The notes: a model not told the origin generated them from the sequence alone. A DNA stretch of 13,366 nt from Oscillospiraceae bacterium (GCA_902783825.1 CACZSJ010000111.1:1-13366); one strand, 5' to 3'; shown: positions 4,623 to 11,596, counted from the first letter of the stretch. Made by a program: numbers and translations.

Positions 4623-7193
4623 TTACAGGACGCCAAGAAAGCAGTCCTGGCTTTTCAGCTCAGAGAACAGGATGCCGCCGTCCTTGCCTAGATCGTAAAC
4701 CCGGATCACGCCCTCCAGCGCGGCATCTCCGGTGAGCTCCCGGTAACGATCCGGGAAAGCTTCAAAGCCGGCCTCATCAAACAGGCAGCCTCGCTCCTCC
4801 GGGTATACCGCGGCGTAATGAATCCCGGCCTCCACCAGATCTTGGAAGAAATGGCTGCCATAGGACAGCTCCGGGCGCAGTCCGTGGGAGGCATAGGCCA
4901 ACTCGCACATACACAGATAATGGTTGATCTCCGCAAAGCTTACCGGAACCCCCAGGCTGGGCGTTGTGGTCCCCCAGCGGCCCGGCCCAAGGAGAATGGC
5001 GTCCCGGTCCCGAAGAAGCTGATTCAGCTCGCCCACCTTTCGGGCCACGGCGTATTTCTGCTGTTCCGGCAGATCCAGATAGGGCTCCACCTTGACAAAG
5101 ACCACATAGCGAACGGGGACTGCGGCGTTGCCGCCCATAAAGCTTCCATGGATGCGGAACAGGAAATTCCGAACCTTGGGCATGACGCCTGCTTGTCCCA
5201 AGCCTTGCGTCTGGATGGTGCGGCACTGGAGCAGGTTGACCCGATAGTCTCCCTCGGGGGAGAAGTTGCAAGCGTATTCCACGTCCACCGGGTAATTGTA
5301 TTTCTCCGCCACCGTGGCCATGATTTCCGTCATCACCCGGGCAAAATCAGTCCGGCGCAGGAGCTTGGAAAAATTGATGATATCCGGCACCGGATCCCGA
5401 ATTCCCAGCTCCCGGAAGTAGGCGGCGGTATAGCTGTCCGGCTCCATGAACAGCCCGGCGTCGGTATGCAGATCTTTTTTAGACAAGGTCTCGGCAGGGA
5501 CGGTCTCAAAGCGGTTGCTTTTGAGGTTGATCACGTCCACGTTGTGCTGGGAGTAACGGTACTCGTCCCCGTGGGCCACCATGGGCGGCGCTGTAGGCGC
5601 GTCCAGACGGATGAAGCGGGCATAGTCGTCCGCCTCCCGATCCACGGCCCGGGTCCCCATGCCGAAGACCAGGCGCAGCATGCCCTTGTTGTCCGCGGCG
5701 GCCTCGGGACCGTTGACGTACAGATTGCGGGAATGGCCCACCCCGGCCACATGGGGATAGTAGTAGTCCCCATGGCAGTCTCCGCTGACGCGCATCACCA
5801 GCAGGGCCATCTGCTCGTCCCGATCCAGCAGATGCCGATCAGCCCGGTAGCGGATGGCTTCTGGGCTGACGGTGCTGGCGTAGACGGTACGCACCGCGTC
5901 TTCAAAAACCCGATAGCGCTCCTCCAAAGAGCCCTGGTTGGGGCAGAACACACTTTCGTATTTGCCGGCAAAGGCGTTGCCGATGCCATCTTCCAGAATG
6001 GAACTGGAGCGAACGATGATGGGGGACTGGCCGAAGTATTCCAGCATGGAAATAAACTGATCCTGAATGCTGGGCATAAAGCTGCCCTGCAGCAGCCGCT
6101 CCCGAAATTCAGGGGCGATGCGAATATAGTCTTCCGGCTCGATCATCTTGGTGCGCAGATCCCAGGTGTTGTTTTGTACCGCGTAGGTGTAGAACACGTC
6201 CGCGCCAATGAAATAGGAATCGTGAGGTTCGATATGGCTGGCGTACAGTTCAGGCTTGGTGTCCCGGATGATGTTGCGGGCCAGCAGCATGCCCACGGCC
6301 TTGCCGCCGATGCAGCCGGTGCCGATCTCCCGTTTTTTGATTTCCATCAAATCCCGCACGGAGAAATACTTGCGGCACAACTCCAGGCGCTGGGGCTCGT
6401 TGCCCAGCAGACAGCGCATGATGTTTTCCTTCAGAGCCACGCCGTCCGGATCCGTAGGCTCCTCCTGCCCGGCTTGCACCGAGTCGAACATGCTGTCCCA
6501 GCAGTCCCGGCGCTCACCCGTTTGGGTGAAGATGTCGAAAATGGAATAGGTGTCGGAGCTGGAGGTGATGATGCGGCACTGCTGGCCGGTGATTTTCAGA
6601 GGAAAATACATGGTCTCGGTGCGCCGCCCCTCCGCCTTGACCGGGTGGATGTAGGTGCTGCCGCCCCGGGTGCGGATGTTCAGCAGGACGGAGGTGGCAC
6701 GCCGGATGCGGGAAATGGTTTCGTAGATATGCCGCTCATAGCGCAGACCCACATAGCACAGGGCGCGGCGTTCCTGAATAAAGGCGGCGGTGAGGCAGAA
6801 GAAGTTGCAAACCATCAGGTCGGAAAACCAATATCTCTGCAGCTCGGAGAGACAGTCGAAGAGGAAGAAGCTGTCCGCCGGCTCCTGGCTGATGATCCGA
6901 TGGACCTGTACAGCGAAGGTTTCGAAGCCTACGGAGGGATCCAGCTTATACTTTTTGATGTTGACCCCCCGCCTCTCCAGGGCATCTGTGGGAATCAGCT
7001 CCTCGTGGTCGCCAAAGCGCAGGTAGACCATGCGGCGCCCGGTGAGGGCTTCATCGGTCACAAACTGGGTGGCCACGTACACATAGTCTCCGATATGCTC
7101 CATTTGCCAGGTGACGGTGTCGCCCCGACGCAGATCGTCCAGGGTCCGGTCCAGACCCGGGATTCCGGTGCTGATGCGGATGTCATCTTTCAT
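4623..7193 (-). CDS. RecA/KaiC-like domain fused to PPDK-type ATP-grasp (PEP/pyruvate-binding) protein
   Basis: An 856-residue cytosolic protein in three parts. Residues 1-200 resemble a KaiC/RadA RecA-fold (RISTGIPGLDRTL at 6-18; SFFLFDCLSEL at 108-118 in the Walker B position), but the expected GxxxxGK[ST] loop is missing: residues 23-40 contain no GK[ST]. Residues 291-665 are the N-terminal nucleotide-binding module of pyruvate phosphate dikinase/PEP synthase: CIGGKAVG at 294-301, IIVRSSSILED at 392-402, AFAGKYESVF at 407-416, and the ATP-grasp end VNLLQCRTIQTQ at 652-663. Residues 680-856 form a further domain with GPGRWGTTTPSLGVPVS at 736-752 and YGSHFFQDLVEAGIHY at 778-793, which I associate with PPDK-related proteins. 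The swivelling phosphohistidine domain and the PEP/pyruvate barrel are absent, so a full PEP synthase reaction is unlikely. The start is set by GGAGGAGG six bases upstream; its ATG overlaps the previous stop as ATGA. Confidence 0.8.
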   Translation of the reverse strand: MKDDIRISTGIPGLDRTLDDLRRGDTVTWQMEHIGDYVYVATQFVTDEALTGRRMVYLRFGDHEELIPTDALERRGVNIKKYKLDPSVGFETFAVQVHRIISQEPADSFFLFDCLSELQRYWFSDLMVCNFFCLTAAFIQERRALCYVGLRYERHIYETISRIRRATSVLLNIRTRGGSTYIHPVKAEGRRTETMYFPLKITGQQCRIITSSSDTYSIFDIFTQTGERRDCWDSMFDSVQAGQEEPTDPDGVALKENIMRCLLGNEPQRLELCRKYFSVRDLMEIKKREIGTGCIGGKAVGMLLARNIIRDTKPELYASHIEPHDSYFIGADVFYTYAVQNNTWDLRTKMIEPEDYIRIAPEFRERLLQGSFMPSIQDQFISMLEYFGQSPIIVRSSSILEDGIGNAFAGKYESVFCPNQGSLEERYRVFEDAVRTVYASTVSPEAIRYRADRHLLDRDEQMALLVMRVSGDCHGDYYYPHVAGVGHSRNLYVNGPEAAADNKGMLRLVFGMGTRAVDREADDYARFIRLDAPTAPPMVAHGDEYRYSQHNVDVINLKSNRFETVPAETLSKKDLHTDAGLFMEPDSYTAAYFRELGIRDPVPDIINFSKLLRRTDFARVMTEIMATVAEKYNYPVDVEYACNFSPEGDYRVNLLQCRTIQTQGLGQAGVMPKVRNFLFRIHGSFMGGNAAVPVRYVVFVKVEPYLDLPEQQKYAVARKVGELNQLLRDRDAILLGPGRWGTTTPSLGVPVSFAEINHYLCMCELAYASHGLRPELSYGSHFFQDLVEAGIHYAAVYPEERGCLFDEAGFEAFPDRYRELTGDAALEGVIRVYDLGKDGGILFSELKSQDCFLGVL

Positions 7194-7504
7194 AGCGAAC
7201 CTCCTCCGTGTAAGTTTAGATAAACGCAAAGAGCCAGCTGGAGCAAGGCCAGAAGCGGAAAGCCCAGCACAAAAGTCCAGTGCCGGGTTTTGTGGCGGAA
7301 GACGTACATGCCCAGCCAGCCGCCAACGGCGCCGCCCAGGGCGGCCAGCAAAAACAGGCGAGCCTCCGGGATCCGCTGCCGCTGGCGGATGGCCCGGCGT
7401 TTGTCCAGCCCCATGGCGCAAAACAGCACAAGGCTCATCCCCAAAAGCCAGAGCAGAAGCAGCAGGTCGGGCTGCTCCAACAGGCCGAAAAAGGCGCCGT
7501 TCAC
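7190..7504 (-). CDS. DUF1294 family membrane protein
   Basis: A 104-residue protein with about three hydrophobic segments. The DUF1294 signature lies in the middle: MGLDKRRAIRQRQRIPE at 31-47, then LFLLAALGGAVGGWLGMYVF and RHKTRHWTFVLGFP at 70-83. The family is widespread but has no established function; some members are attached to cold-shock domains, not so here. The GTG start is chosen because its GTGA overlaps the TGA stop of the metallophosphoesterase by 4 nt and GGAG lies upstream; the longer open frame would overlap the previous gene by about 120 nt. It ends in an ATGA overlap with the RecA/PPDK gene, so it is translationally coupled on both sides. That points to a shared role with soluble signalling-like partners, perhaps as membrane anchor; this is inference. 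Confidence 0.85.
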   Translation of the reverse strand: MNGAFFGLLEQPDLLLLLWLLGMSLVLFCAMGLDKRRAIRQRQRIPEARLFLLAALGGAVGGWLGMYVFRHKTRHWTFVLGFPLLALLQLALCVYLNLHGGGSL

Positions 7505-8601
7505 AGCAGCTCTCCGTAGTACCAGCCGGAGACGCCCTCGTGCTTGACAAACCAGCCCCGCGAGCTTTCCTCTACCACGCGCACCCGGTCGCCGGCCTTC
7601 AGAGGCAGCACATAGTCGGTGCAATCGTTACAGTCGGTATACTCGCTGTCGGAAAAGAGATACTTGGTCAGAATGTCCATCTCATAGCCGGTGCGCACAT
7701 GGCGGCAGCGACTGAACTCTTCTCCTCGCTGCAGCACCTTGACCCGACTGTCGCCCCAGCGGATGTAATAAGAGTGGATCCCCTCGGCCTGATCCCGGGC
7801 GACGGTGCGCACAGGAAAGGGGTCATAAGCAGCAAACTGGAAGCGTTCGCGGTCTCCACAGGGCAGAATCAGGCAGTTGAGCTGCCCGTCATCCTTGAGG
7901 ACGCAGCCTCCGTCGATGCTGACCAGGCGGCGGCTGCGGTCGATGATGGGGTTGGCGCAGACCTTGTCCGTGCCGTAGAGCATGACCGGATAGTGACCCA
8001 CGATGAGCCAGCGGTCAAAAGACCAGCCCAAGTCCCGGAATCGGTCCCAACGGTACAGTTCCACGTCCGTATGCTGGCGCAGGGGCTTGTCCGGCCGCAT
8101 GCCGGCGTGGGCGAAGACGAAGCGCTCCGTCTCAATGGCATGGGGCAGCGACGCCAAAAAAGCCCATTCCTCCGGGTAGCTCTGATGGAGAAGCTGTTTG
8201 ACGTCGGCAAAGCTCTCCAGCTGGAAGGGGTCGATGCCGGAGTCGTTGCACATGTCCCAAAGCAGGCCACCCTTGCGCCAGAGCATATAGCGCAGCACAA
8301 AGTCATCCTCGTTGCTCTGCCGCTTCGGTTCGTAGAGATTGGCCCAGCTGTCGCAGTTGCCGCAGATTACGTGGGTATTGCCCCGCCGGCAAAGCTCCAT
8401 GAGGATGCGCAGCATCCGCAGGCTTTCCGTGCCCTTCTCCAGAAAATCCCCATCGATGATCAGCTCATCCTCCTGGGAAAAGCCTACGGTGCGCAGCACG
8501 CCTTCAAAATAGGGGACGTTGGCGTGAATATCAGAAATGACCAGAACGCGCCTGTCTTCCGGTAGGCACAGGCTCTGGATTCTTGCGGGTCGTTCATGCA
8601 T
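7501..8601 (-). CDS. Calcineurin-like metallophosphoesterase with C-terminal SH3-like domain
   Basis: A 366-residue protein. The dinuclear-metal motifs are in order: SDIHAN at 23-28, GDFLEKG at 51-57, GNCD at 81-84, AHAG at 164-167 and VGHYP at 201-205. The layout resembles PPP-type phosphatases, but the general-acid His of GNHD/E is Cys (GNCD), as in YfcE-like phosphodiesterases. Residues 240-325 hold a linker region with several cysteines (CNDC at 324-327). The end, VLPLKAGDRVRVVEESSRGW to the last residue, looks like a small SH3 domain. The substrate is unknown; Ap4A-type hydrolase, protein phosphatase or nucleotide phosphodiesterase are all possible. The ATG at 8601 has GGAGGGG seven bases upstream and overlaps the previous gene by 8 nt; the earlier in-frame start would overlap by 62 nt. 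Confidence 0.85.
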   Translation of the reverse strand: MHERPARIQSLCLPEDRRVLVISDIHANVPYFEGVLRTVGFSQEDELIIDGDFLEKGTESLRMLRILMELCRRGNTHVICGNCDSWANLYEPKRQSNEDDFVLRYMLWRKGGLLWDMCNDSGIDPFQLESFADVKQLLHQSYPEEWAFLASLPHAIETERFVFAHAGMRPDKPLRQHTDVELYRWDRFRDLGWSFDRWLIVGHYPVMLYGTDKVCANPIIDRSRRLVSIDGGCVLKDDGQLNCLILPCGDRERFQFAAYDPFPVRTVARDQAEGIHSYYIRWGDSRVKVLQRGEEFSRCRHVRTGYEMDILTKYLFSDSEYTDCNDCTDYVLPLKAGDRVRVVEESSRGWFVKHEGVSGWYYGELL

Positions 8602-9721
8602 GGCCAGGCCCCTCCAGACTTTTTTCCAGAAGCAGCAGGGAGCCGAAGCGGCCATTCTCGCTGCTCAGCAGATGAAAGCCTGCCTTTCGATAGAAGGACA
8701 GGGCCATAGCGTTGTCCTCTGCCACGTGCAGCCGCAGAGCCCGCCGGCCCAGAGCGCGGAACAGGAAGATGGCCCGGGCCAGCGCCTGGATACCGTAGCC
8801 CTGATTCCGGTATTCGGGGCAGAGGTAGAGCAGGCTGATCCAGCCGTAGCCGGCCCCGGCTCCCCGCCGGGGATCCATGTCCAGCAAGCCCACGGGTCGA
8901 TCCTCGTGGTACAGGCGCAGCACAGCGTCGGGCGCCTGCGCCAGATGCCGCTTGGCAGCGGCAAAATACACCAGAGGTTCAAAGCCCTCCAGACTGCCGT
9001 GGACGCTCTGCCAGGCATCGGCGTAACAGGCTATGTAATAGTCCCGATCTGCCGCCGGGTCCAGCCTCACATCCCGCAGATCACCGGTCTTGCCCCAGGA
9101 AAAATCGCCCAGGGGCGACAGGTGCTCCGCGTCTTGGAGATAATCCACCTGAAAAACGCCGTCTTCCCACAGCACGCGGGATATGGCGGTGTTGCGGCTG
9201 ATGGGCAGGGCCTCCGTGTCCTGCAGAGGCAGGCCGGTGATGCGGGACAGGAGGCAGCGAAGGGTGACCCCGTGGCTGACGATGGCCACCGCCTGATTTG
9301 GGTGTGCGAGGAGGATCTCCTCCAGGAAGGAATAGGCCCGGTCGCCAACCTGGTCGTACGTTTCGCCGTCCTCAATGAAATAGCGGTCCTGGTCAAAAAG
9401 AAAGGCATGACAAAGCGCAGGCTCGTCGTAACTCACGTTGCCGAAAAACTTCGCTTCCCAGCGGCCCATGTTCATCTCCCGCAGCGCCAGGCTGCAATGC
9501 ACAGGCACGGCGCGATAGCGGGTGAGAGCGGAGGCGGTGAGGCGCGCCCGATACAGGTCGCTGGTATAGACCGCGTCCAGCTTTACATCCCGCATACGCT
9601 CCGCCAGCGCATCGATTTGGCGTTGGCCCATGTCGGTTACATTGCCGTCCCAGTGGCCCTGCATCATGCGATAGACGTTGCCTTCTGCCTGCGCGTGGCG
9701 TATGAGATAAATTTCCGTCAT
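8594..9721 (-). CDS. Histidine phosphatase-GNAT acetyltransferase fusion
   Basis: A 375-residue two-domain protein. Residues 1-205 are a phosphoglycerate-mutase-like histidine phosphatase: IRHAQAEGN at 7-15 holds the phosphorylated His9, DLYRARLTA at 55-63 the phosphate-pocket Arg, REMNMGRWE at 81-89 the acid residue, and VSHG at 148-151 the second His. Residues 225-372 are a GNAT N-acyltransferase: SLLYLCPEYRNQGYG at 296-310 has the acetyl-CoA-binding Q/R-x-x-G-x-G/A motif, and DNAMALSFYRKAGFHLL at 336-352 is the typical C-terminal element. All catalytic features seem intact in both halves. Substrates are unknown. The ATG at 9721 has GGAGG seven bases upstream. It is the first gene of the operon, under the promoter at 9840-9812, and its 3' end overlaps the metallophosphoesterase gene. 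Confidence 0.9.
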   Translation of the reverse strand: MTEIYLIRHAQAEGNVYRMMQGHWDGNVTDMGQRQIDALAERMRDVKLDAVYTSDLYRARLTASALTRYRAVPVHCSLALREMNMGRWEAKFFGNVSYDEPALCHAFLFDQDRYFIEDGETYDQVGDRAYSFLEEILLAHPNQAVAIVSHGVTLRCLLSRITGLPLQDTEALPISRNTAISRVLWEDGVFQVDYLQDAEHLSPLGDFSWGKTGDLRDVRLDPAADRDYYIACYADAWQSVHGSLEGFEPLVYFAAAKRHLAQAPDAVLRLYHEDRPVGLLDMDPRRGAGAGYGWISLLYLCPEYRNQGYGIQALARAIFLFRALGRRALRLHVAEDNAMALSFYRKAGFHLLSSENGRFGSLLLLEKSLEGPGHA

Positions 9722-9738
9722 AAGTCCGCCTCCGAATC

Positions 9739-9767
9739 TTGACCGTTTGCCGCGAATACAGTATAAT
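9739..9767 (+). promoter_or_regulatory. Promoter of the PurN-like gene
   Basis: -35 TTGACC and perfect -10 TATAAT with 17-bp spacing. Transcription would start near 9774, leaving a leader of about 100 nt. The promoter lies between the start codon of the divergent operon and that operon's own promoter, so the two promoters face each other. Confidence 0.85.
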
Positions 9768-9811
9768 ACCAAGAAGAAGAGGGGCCGAGGCCCGGCTCCT
9801 GTATCAGCTCA

Positions 9812-9840
9812 ATTATATCCTCATTTGCGCAAACTTACAA
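9812..9840 (-). promoter_or_regulatory. Promoter of the five-gene phosphatase/PPDK/bioY operon
   Basis: -35 TTGTAA (9840-9835) and perfect -10 TATAAT (9817-9812) with 17-bp spacing. The start would be near 9805, giving a leader of about 84 nt. The spacer contains the perfect palindrome TTTGCGCAAA (9824-9833), a possible operator. Confidence 0.82.
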
Positions 9841-9874
9841 GCTTTTCATGGTACGCGGCGGCAGGAGGAATGCA

Positions 9875-10489
9875 ATGATCCGAGCGGCGATACTGGCGTC
9901 CGGCGACGGAGCCTTGCTCCAGGCGATTCTGGACTCCATGTATTTTAACGAAATACCGGACTTCGAGCTGGTGGCGGTCATTTGCCCCCAGCGGGATTGC
10001 TACGCCATGACCCGCGCCATCAACGCTGGCGTTGCTGCCTATGTGGTAGATCCGGAGCTGTTTCCCACCATGACCAGCCATAGCATGGCGGTGGCCAACA
10101 AGCTCAAGGATATGGACATTGATTTGGTGATTCTGGCAGGCTATGATCTGCCTCTGGGCGTGGTGCCCTACCAGTTCCGCAACCGGATCATCGGCACCTA
10201 TCCGGCCCTGTATCCGGCTTTTGAGGATATGGAAGGGGATTTGTGCCGGGCGGTGCTGGAGCGAGGCGTGAAGATCACCGGGGCGACGGCGTATTTTGCG
10301 GATGGCGACGGCCGTGTGGGCGGTGTGATTTTGCAGAAGGCGCTGGAGGTGCACCCGGAGGACGATCCGGAGAGTTTGCGCCGTCGGGTGTTGGAAGAGT
10401 GTGAGTGGAAGCTGCTGAGCAAAGCGGTGGTGCTCTACTGCAGCGGCAAGCTGACCATCCATGGCAGCCGAGTACGGATCGCAGAGTAA
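9875..10489 (+). CDS. PurN-like formyltransferase homologue lacking catalytic residues
   Basis: A 204-residue protein with the overall sequence of phosphoribosylglycinamide formyltransferase (PurN): AAILASGDGALLQAILDS near the N-terminus, VILAGYDLPLG at 85-95, ITGATAYFADGDGRVGGVI at 134-152, LQKALEVHPEDDPESLRRRV to 172, and a normal C-terminus. The active-site residues are replaced: the Asn-x-His of the NIHPSLLP motif (E. coli N106, H108) is Gly107-Thr-Tyr109 in IIGTYPALYP, and the position of catalytic Asp144 is Arg147. The substrate-phosphate loop is also changed, with GALLQ where PurN has GSNLQ. It is thus probably not a GAR transformylase; binding of folate, nucleotide or a partner is possible. 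AGGAGG six bases upstream sets the ATG at 9875; an in-frame ATG at 9848 lacks a site. The gene is divergent from the five-gene operon and ends at a palindromic terminator. Confidence 0.85.
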   Translation: MIRAAILASGDGALLQAILDSMYFNEIPDFELVAVICPQRDCYAMTRAINAGVAAYVVDPELFPTMTSHSMAVANKLKDMDIDLVILAGYDLPLGVVPYQFRNRIIGTYPALYPAFEDMEGDLCRAVLERGVKITGATAYFADGDGRVGGVILQKALEVHPEDDPESLRRRVLEECEWKLLSKAVVLYCSGKLTIHGSRVRIAE

Positions 10490-10511
10490 TACATAAAAGA
10501 CAAGAAAGATC

Positions 10512-10538
10512 AAGGGACGCTCGATCGAGCGTCCCTTT
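10512..10538. terminator. Bidirectional terminator between PurN-like gene and aspartokinase
   Basis: The perfectly palindromic 26-mer consists of AAGGGACGCTC, a GATC centre and GAGCGTCCCTT. It gives an 11-bp stem with T4 on the plus strand. On the minus strand the stem is followed by TTGATCTTTCTT. It lies 22 nt after the PurN-like stop and 18 nt after the aspartokinase stop. Confidence 0.88.
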
Positions 10539-10556
10539 TGCTTTGCTTGGAGAGAA

Positions 10557-11531
10557 TCAGGCGTCTGCCGACAAAAGCAGCCGGTCATGAAGCAGGGTCA
10601 GCGCGGACAACAGCCGCGAATGGGCGACGGCTAAGGAGACGCAGCCTGCCTCCGCCTTGACGGCCTGCGCCGGGATTTCCGCCTCCGCCAGTAGAGAAAG
10701 GAGGCGGGGAAGCAGCGCCGGGCCGGCGTCCTTGCCTGCTACGCTTACGGTGCTTGCCTCCCAATCCCGGGTGACGCCGGCAAGGGCCGGCCGCCGTTCC
10801 GGAGAGAGCGTAGCGATCCGCGTGCCGGGAGTCGCCCGAAACGAAGAAAGGAGCCAAAGCTCCAGCTGCTGCTCCATGGCCAGGCGCACCGAGTCCGGAT
10901 GCAGCACCTGGGAACCGGCCCGGGAAAGAGCCAGCATATCCTGAAAGTCGATCTCCGGGAGGAGCCGTGCGCCCGGCACCAGGCGGGGATCGGCCGTATA
11001 GATTCCGTCCACATCGGTGTAGATTTCACAGCGCCCGGCGCCCAGTGCCGCCGCCAGGGCTACGGCGCTGGTATCCGAGCCGCCCCGTCCCAGGGTGGTC
11101 ACGTCCCCTTGCGGGGAGATGCCCTGGAAGCCGGCCACAACAGCGACCTGCCCTGCTGCCAGCGCATCGTGCAGCCGCTCCGGGATCAGAAGCCGGATCC
11201 GGGCGGCGCCGTGGTTGTCATCGGTACAGATTCCGGCCTGCCAGCCGGCAAAGGATCGGGCGGGCACGCCCAGACTTTCCAGCATAATGGCCATCAGAGC
11301 GGCGGATTGCTGTTCGCCGGTGGCCATCAGCGCGTCCAGCTCTCTTTGGGCTGCCTTTGGCGTGATTTGCAGCGCCATCTGCAGCAGATCGTCGGTGGAA
11401 TCTCCGGCTGCGGAGACGACCACTACCACACAATGCTCCCGGCGCCGGGCCTCCAAAACAAGGGCGGCGGCCCGGCGAAGTCTTTCCAGATCGGCGAGGG
11501 AGCTGCCGCCGAATTTTTGCACGAGTATCAT
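10557..11531 (-). CDS. lysC: Aspartokinase, short form with one ACT domain
   Basis: A 324-residue aspartate kinase, which phosphorylates aspartate to aspartyl phosphate, the first step to lysine, threonine and methionine. The amino-acid kinase domain is complete: VQKFGGSSLAD at 4-14, VVVVSAAGDSTDDLL at 36-50, ATGEQQSAALMA at 70-81, GFQGISPQGDVTTLGRGGSD at 134-153, EIYTDVDGIYTADPR at 169-183 and QVLHPDSVRLA at 208-218. Only about 75 residues follow (LAGVTRDWEASTVSVAGK onward), room for a single ACT domain, whereas typical lysine-inhibited enzymes of about 400 residues have two. The frame closes with a normal stop before a terminator, so it is a compact form rather than an obvious break. Allosteric control may be altered or absent. 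The ATG at 11531 has GGGAGG six bases upstream; the much longer open frame upstream is antisense to ytvI and rejected. Confidence 0.92.
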   Translation of the reverse strand: MILVQKFGGSSLADLERLRRAAALVLEARRREHCVVVVVSAAGDSTDDLLQMALQITPKAAQRELDALMATGEQQSAALMAIMLESLGVPARSFAGWQAGICTDDNHGAARIRLLIPERLHDALAAGQVAVVAGFQGISPQGDVTTLGRGGSDTSAVALAAALGAGRCEIYTDVDGIYTADPRLVPGARLLPEIDFQDMLALSRAGSQVLHPDSVRLAMEQQLELWLLSSFRATPGTRIATLSPERRPALAGVTRDWEASTVSVAGKDAGPALLPRLLSLLAEAEIPAQAVKAEAGCVSLAVAHSRLLSALTLLHDRLLLSADA

Positions 11532-11537
11532 GCTTAT

Positions 11538-11550
11538 CCTCCCAAGGAGG
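11538..11550 (-). promoter_or_regulatory. Hairpin sequestering the aspartokinase ribosome binding site
   Basis: On the minus strand CCTCC TTG GGAGG folds into a 5-bp hairpin whose 3' arm is the ribosome binding site of the aspartokinase gene. Two more short stems lie just upstream (11590-11575 and 11566-11554). This could lower or regulate initiation; no known riboswitch class is recognisable. Confidence 0.4.
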
Positions 11551-11596
11551 GCGCGGACGTCGTCCGAACCCCGTGCCGCACAAGGGCGGCTATTCC

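Noticed and set aside
4818..7223. 801-residue plus-strand open frame antisense to the RecA/PPDK gene
   Set aside because: No ribosome binding site or recognisable domain; it mirrors the codon bias of the real gene on the other strand.
7194..7550. 119-residue N-terminal extension of the RecA/PPDK frame
   Set aside because: It would cover the DUF1294 gene in another frame and has no ribosome binding site; the ATG at 7193 has GGAGGAGG and an ATGA overlap.
9770..9800. GGGCC-TC-GGCCC hairpin as terminator in the operon leader
   Set aside because: Stem is short and followed by mixed C/T (CTCTTCTTCTT) rather than a T-run; more likely leader structure.
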